Assembly: GCF_022458985.1 (NCBI RefSeq)
Contig: NC_061785.1
Span: 410,001-474,000 of the forward strand
Source of the DNA: Mugil cephalus
Taxonomy: Eukaryota > Chordata > Actinopteri > Mugiliformes > Mugilidae
Length of the DNA: 64,000 bases
Reading direction: 5' to 3'
Shown here: positions 60,016 through 64,000 of the stretch, one piece after another
Position numbering within the stretch: the first letter of the stretch is position 1
Layout: each line of letters starts with the position of its first letter
Notes under the pieces: model-generated
Seen by the model: the letters and a program-made list of their open reading frames with translations, nothing else
The model's database searches: none
Told to the model about the DNA's origin: nothing
Position numbers and translations under genes: made by a program

Positions 60016-60770
60016 TAGGGATGTCCGATATTGACTTTTTGCCGATATTGTCTAAATTCTTAATTTCCGATATCAACTGATATGGTACCGATATATGCAG
60101 GTGTTTTCTTGTTTGTTTTTTTTCACCCAGACTAAGTGTTAGTGAGTAAGCAACCTGTTAACCACACTAGCTACACTCTGGTTACGCAATATAGCACTTT
60201 TTTTTTTAATTTTTTTTTATTGGGATTATACAACAATTACCAACAAAATAAAGTGTATAATTAAATATATTCATGTTGATGGACATTTTGTCTCAAAATC
60301 TAAAGTTTTTTGCGAGTGTTGTTCCCGTTTCCATGGAAATAAATGGGGCCTGACTAATACCTGGAAAACAATCAGGCACAGCAGTAGACTCCTATGTGTA
60401 ATGGAACAGTTTACTACTCCAGCAAGTAGCCCAAGCCTTAGTAACAACCTAGCAACGGAGAAACTTTCTAGTCCCGTCAAAGTTTATGGAGATGGTGGAG
60501 TTGCCCAAACTGAATAAATAGCGGACATATAAACACTAAACTGCTTTGGTAGTTTACCCTTGTAGTGACTAACATGTCTGCTGTAAAATATAGGTCATCA
60601 ATCGTGTGCGGGTAAATGTCTCAGGACCCCACAAGCAGCAGCAGCAGCACCAACACCCGGGCATTATATTGTCTGTTTTCATTATCGGTGGTAAAAACCA
60701 ATAGCAATATGAACAGATATTACAAAAATAGGCTAATATCGGCCGATGGCCAATATTATCGGACATCCAT
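60016..60770. mobile_element. Complete non-autonomous hAT element with 8-bp target duplication
   Basis: Left end TAGGGATGTCCGATATTG, right end CAATATTATCGGACATCCAT, so the termini are inverted. Flanks are GTTAAAAC at 60008-60015 and GTTAAAAC at 60771-60778, an exact 8-bp duplication as expected for hAT. No transposase frame. The unit duplication breakpoints at 24388 and 50016 fall inside copies of this element. Confidence 0.88.
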
Positions 60771-60775
60771 GTTAA

Positions 60776-61042
60776 AACCTTTTTGTCATTTTTCCTACAT
60801 TTATTGGTGGATTTTTCCTTTTCTCTGCACCATGAGCCCTCAGTAGTCCTGAAGTCTCTTCCATAGAAAACAACAAGCTCAAAGGAAACCACTTCCACTG
60901 AACTCTCATTTGTATGAGGAGATAAGAGGAGTCAGGAGAACATGCAAACACCTTAGATCAGCTGTTATCTTCAGGGAGATGAACCCATTAAACACACAGA
61001 AACATTCAGTTCATTGATTCAGGTTAAGACACGGCATAAACA
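60776..61042. repeat. Direct repeat, copy 1 (second copy at 63729-64000)
   Basis: CATTTTTCCTACATTTATTG through GACACGGCATAAACAGCT recurs almost unchanged 2.95 kb downstream; copy 2 has a small GACCTC insertion near 63790. The sequence in front (59920-60010) recurs too, at 63585-63680. Confidence 0.93.
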
Positions 61043-61135
61043 GCTGCAGTTTAAGTTCAAACTTTCTACTTTTCTTCATGAAAATGACTCCAAAAATCAA
61101 CATGTCCTGACATTTTCTGATATGTCTTTGTTGTG

Positions 61136-61138
<3 letters not shown>

Positions 61139-61197
<59 letters not shown>
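61139..61197. repeat. (TG)n microsatellite
   Basis: About 29 TG units. Confidence 0.97.
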
Positions 61198-61199
<2 letters not shown>

Positions 61200-61265
61200 A
61201 GTTTTATGTGCAATGAAGCTACTGTGACAAAGTAATTCCCCTCGTGGATCATTAAAGTCTAAGTC
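61200..61265 (+). mobile_element. LINE 3' tail remnant
   Basis: GCTACTGTGACAAAGTAATT with CCCCTCGTGGATCATTAAAG resembles the 3' ends of fish Jockey-superfamily LINEs. It has no coding part. Confidence 0.45.
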
Positions 61266-61360
61266 TATTGTTGCATTGTTGACTCAGTCATCTGGAGTTT
61301 GAAAGATTAAAATATGACAGTAACAGTATTTTTCATCCCTTCTAGTCATCCTAGTCATGG

Positions 61361-61537
61361 ATGCAGAGAGTCCGCCTTCTGTCTTTCATCAAATCAGTGC
61401 CTAAACTGAGAGACCCTGAGCCTTTGCTGGAGCATCTGCAATGTTTAGGAGTTGAGGACCTGAGCTTCCTGCAGGAGAGTGACCTCCTTTCTGTCCTCAG
61501 ACCAGTTGAAGCCAGGAAACGTCTGTCACTGCTCTAA
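61361..61537 (+). pseudogene. Orphan SAM-like domain exon
   Basis: A 58-codon frame starting MQRVRLLSFIKSVPKLRD, then LLEHLQCLGVEDLSFLQ, DLLSVLRPVEARKRL and a stop TAA. The pattern (helix, LGVE, DL, L.PVEARK) resembles the SAM-like N-terminal exon of repeated fish proteins annotated near SAMD3. A good acceptor (CCCTTCTAG) lies about 15 bases upstream, and ACAAGTATGT follows, where a donor could be. The stop before that donor suggests a broken exon. No further exons recognised nearby. Confidence 0.5.
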
Positions 61538-62164
61538 AAGACAAGTATGTGTTTCAATTTCTACAGAATAAACTTTCACATTAGAAAAATATGCATAGTC
61601 AAAATGTACTTATTAGGTCCACCTGTACTAATCAATGCAGTCCAATACAGCAGTTCAAGCAAGGATGCTGATCAAAGCCGTTCACTTTTTCACACTAACT
61701 AACTGCCTCAGAATAGCGGCAACTAGTCACTCATCAGTGAACGAGCGAGAGTTACACAACATCTGAATGACACTGAATGCCACACCACACTCATGGTTGT
61801 AACATCAACCAAAAAACACTGAGCTCCCACAGTGCATTGCAGCTCATTTACTAGTTGCTGTCGAGTATTTAATTCAAATGTATTTTTATTTTAGTGCGTT
61901 AGTTTTTTAAATATAATTCTAAATTCGAATTGATGGTGATCTTTTAACATTAAAATAAAATGTATTTCATTTTTTGTTGCACAAAATATACGCCACAACT
62001 GCCGACGTGCGACACCCGCCGGCAGGTCCAGCGCTATTTATTGAACTTTTCGACCCCAGGTAAGCCAACCATGGATAAATCCCCGTTATGTATGCATAAT
62101 GCAATTTCATTTTCTCTGTAGCAGTTATTTCATTTCCTAAATGCAACACACTGTGGGCCTAGCA
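61538..62164. other. No recognised feature
   Basis: AT-rich sequence. A CpG-bearing patch near 61990-62030 (CCGACGTGCGACACCCGCC) may be the other end of the hAT piece that follows. Confidence 0.3.
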
Positions 62165-62281
62165 TAGAGGTGAAAACGATATATGCAGTGTTATCTTCAT
62201 TTTAGATGTCAAAGGGGTTTTGTGGCTCCCAGTTTTTTTTTCCAAATGGCTCTTTGAGTGTTGAGGGTTGCCGACCCCTGG
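62165..62281 (-). mobile_element. hAT-type terminus (CAGGGGTCGGCAACC)
   Basis: Reverse complement begins CAGGGGTCGGCAACCCTCAA and continues with CAAAGAGCCATTTGG and GGGAGCCACAAAACC, typical wording of hAT (Charlie-like) ends. The opposite end is not certain. Confidence 0.6.
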
Positions 62282-62604
62282 TATAGAGTATGGATTCATT
62301 TCCAGTGACGTTTCACCAAGTTTCTATCAGTGTTGTGGATGTATGGTGACTTGTATGTAAATTGGTAACTCAACTATTTTTTTTTCTTTTTCTTTTTTTT
62401 TTTTTTTTACTTTTTTCTTTCATTACCAGTTCAGTTGAATTTTATTGTTTGTTTTGTTTGTTTCAGAACCAGTCATTTTAATTGAATAGATTTTTGAATA
62501 TTGCTGTAATAATGGTTACCTGCTACAGTTGAATAAAAATACGGAGAATGGGAATGGGAAATTGTAGCTGTTCTTGTTCAGCTTGATCTCATTTTTTCTC
62601 ATGT

Positions 62605-63200
62605 TTTGAAAAGATCAAATTATTGTTGTATACTGTTATATTACATCTAATCTAATATAGCCTACAGCCTTTTTAAATAAAATAATGCCATTAAAACAAC
62701 TAATGAGAGCACATTTCTGTAACTTTAAGCATTATTATTGATATTACAATGTTAATTTGCCTTCTTTATGGGTAATTTCATTATTTTAAAATGTAAAATG
62801 TTTGTAATTAAATGTTAAAAACAACATAAAACAATTTAATATCCATTTGATGTTTTCTAAAATTAACAGTACATTCTTGCAATCTAACTAAATATCTAGT
62901 TTTGTAACAGTTTTTTGACGTATTTTGAAAGATTAATCACATTATTTTGTGTCATATACTATTGTATTACATCAAATATAAATTATTATACAATCTCTTC
63001 CCATAAAATAATGTCATTCAAACCGATTAATAACAGCACATTTCTGTAAATGTAAGCATTATTGTTCGTAATACAACATTTATTTACCATATTTCTAGGT
63101 GATTTAATTGTTTTAAAATCTGAAAATGCTTCTAATTAAACGTTAAAACAACCTGAAAATACGGCAAATCGTGTTAAAAATACAAGTACAAACTGTAATT
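62605..63200. repeat. Diverged tandem duplication, period about 319 bp
   Basis: Two AT-rich copies share ordered blocks: TTTGAAA(A)GAT, TAAAATAATG.CATT, GCACATTTCTGTAA, TAAGCATTATT, TTTAAAAT.T and AATTAAA.GTTAAAA. Spacing is 310-320 bases, with many substitutions between copies. Confidence 0.75.
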
Positions 63201-63215
63201 TAAATTACCATAAAA

Positions 63216-63263
63216 AATATCGTAAAATAATGGGAAAGTAATCTCCCGTTATTTTACGATATT
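63216..63263. repeat. 20-bp imperfect palindrome with 8-base loop
   Basis: AATATCGTAAAATAATGGGA and TCCCGTTATTTTACGATATT pair with one mismatch. Nearby TACGGCAAAT and TTACCGT...ACGGT motifs suggest a foldback element. Confidence 0.85.
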
Positions 63264-63334
63264 GTTATGGCTGCTGCCAGAAATTTACCGTTGTTTTACG
63301 GTTTGTTTTTGTTTTTTTATAGTGTGGTTATGTG

Positions 63335-63570
63335 TCTCAGGGAAACAACGGGAGTACAGGGAATTCATCACCAACTTTGTAGACTGTTGTTCACTGAACC
63401 ACCTTAACATCAATGCCAGCAAAACAAAGGAGGTGGGGGTCGACACTGAACCGGTGAATGTTCAGGATCACAAATACCTGGGTGTTCACCTGAACAATAA
63501 ACTGGACTGGACACACAACACTAGCGCCCTGTACAGGAAGAGCCAAAGTCCTCTTCTTTCCCAGAATGCG
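63335..63570 (+). pseudogene. Jockey-superfamily LINE RT fragment
   Basis: The open frame has EFITNFVDCCSLNHLNINAS, KTKEVGVDTEPVNV and [16 protein letters not shown], the same LINE family as the older relic at 22165 but retaining the canonical KYLGV. It merges at about 63585 into the duplicated flank (CACTTTGAATTTTGTCCATC). Confidence 0.75.
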
Positions 63571-63728
63571 CAACTTCCCAGTGTTCAGCCACACTTTGAA
63601 TTTTGTCCATCGGTGAGTTATGGTAATTCAAATACCACAAGCTTTTTTTTGTATGCATAGGCGGATATTCAGGTATTAGTTAAAACCGATATTTTCGGTT
63701 GGTCGACATTATCGGACCTAGTTAAAAC

Positions 63729-64000
63729 TTTTATGTCATTTTTCCTACATTTATTGGTGGATTTTTCCTTTTCTCTGCACCATGAGCCCTGACCTCAGTA
63801 GTCCTGAAGTCTCTTCCATAGAAAACAACAAGCTCAAAGGAAACCACTTCCACTGAACTCTCATTTGTATGAGGAGATAAGAGGAGTCAGGAGAACATGC
63901 AAACACCTTAGATCAGCTGTTATCTTCAGGGAGATGAACCCATTAAACACACAGAAACATTCAGTTCATTGATTCAGGTTAAGACACGGCATAAACAGCT
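63729..64000. repeat. Direct repeat, copy 2; start of another duplicated segment
   Basis: Matches 60776-61042 to the last base of the window. In front of it, GTTAAAAC (63679-63686) and GTTAAAAC (63721-63728) flank only 34 bases of hAT remnant, so this is the same insertion locus with the element nearly removed. Confidence 0.9.

Larger units (their letters stand above)
50017..60305. repeat. Tandem segmental duplication, unit C (interrupted by N gap)
   Basis: Left part 50017-54129 matches the first 3.1 kb of unit A. Right part 54630-60305 matches the last part of unit B, including the LINE insertion. The 17-19 kb between these points in A and B is replaced by 500 N. The unit's right end is uncut: the hAT element continues past the breakpoint used at the other junctions. 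Confidence 0.9.

Noticed and set aside
61014..61235. 73-residue frame with a CVCVCV run
   Set aside because: It is translation of the (TG)n microsatellite.

Overview
The window looks like a teleost (probably percomorph) genomic segment. It is AT-leaning and intron-rich, and crowded with fish-type retroelements and DNA transposons. It contains fish-specific NLR genes of the NLRC3-like class (N-terminal repeat exons, FISNA-NACHT, LRR exon pairs, B30.2/PRY-SPRY). There is no sign of prokaryotic organisation.

The dominant structure is a tandem array with a unit of about 24-26 kb. Unit A is 70-24388, unit B is 24389-50016 and unit C is 50017 to about 60305. The A/B and B/C junctions are the same: each joins the middle of a hAT-like element (a short CTAAA-GTT motif) to the same left-end sequence. 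Unit C is interrupted by exactly 500 N (54130-54629). Its flanks match positions about 18.7 kb apart in A and 17.6 kb apart in B, so nearly the whole third NLR copy is missing from the assembly. From 63590 to the window end, sequence matching 59920-61042 recurs, so duplication continues beyond the window.

Layout of a unit, left to right: a hAT-like repeat; an NLR promoter and 5' exon; a first intron holding Tc1/mariner and Penelope-like relics; NLR coding exons (N-terminal repeats, FISNA-NACHT, two LRR exons, small linker exon, B30.2); a terminal-inverted-repeat DNA transposon carrying a decayed SAMD3-like multi-exon gene; an inverted L1 relic; a conserved CpG-containing segment without a recognised gene; a CA microsatellite and a GTGACCCC minisatellite; a retroviral integrase relic; a Jockey-superfamily LINE 3' relic; an unrecognised ORF with a membrane segment and coiled coil; and the left half of a hAT element.

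Gene state: the unit B NLR reads through all exons, and I derive a 1070-residue protein. The unit A NLR has two single-base deletions between Walker A and Walker B and is a pseudogene unless these are sequence errors. Unit C shows only the first coding exon before the gap.

Copy-specific events: A alone has a solo-LTR-like intron insertion and a 2.2 kb block in which a stonustoxin-family exon fragment abuts an endogenous retroviral integrase fragment. B and C share a 3.2 kb minus-strand LINE inserted into the older LINE relic, absent from A. B has a private deletion in the membrane/coiled-coil ORF region.

The most notable signal is in the B30.2 exon. By eye all 26 nucleotide differences between A and B change the protein (22 codons, none silent), while the adjacent intron and 3' flank differ by about 1%. 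This suggests diversifying selection, or donor-driven exchange, focused on the putative recognition domain. All comparisons were made by eye without alignment software.
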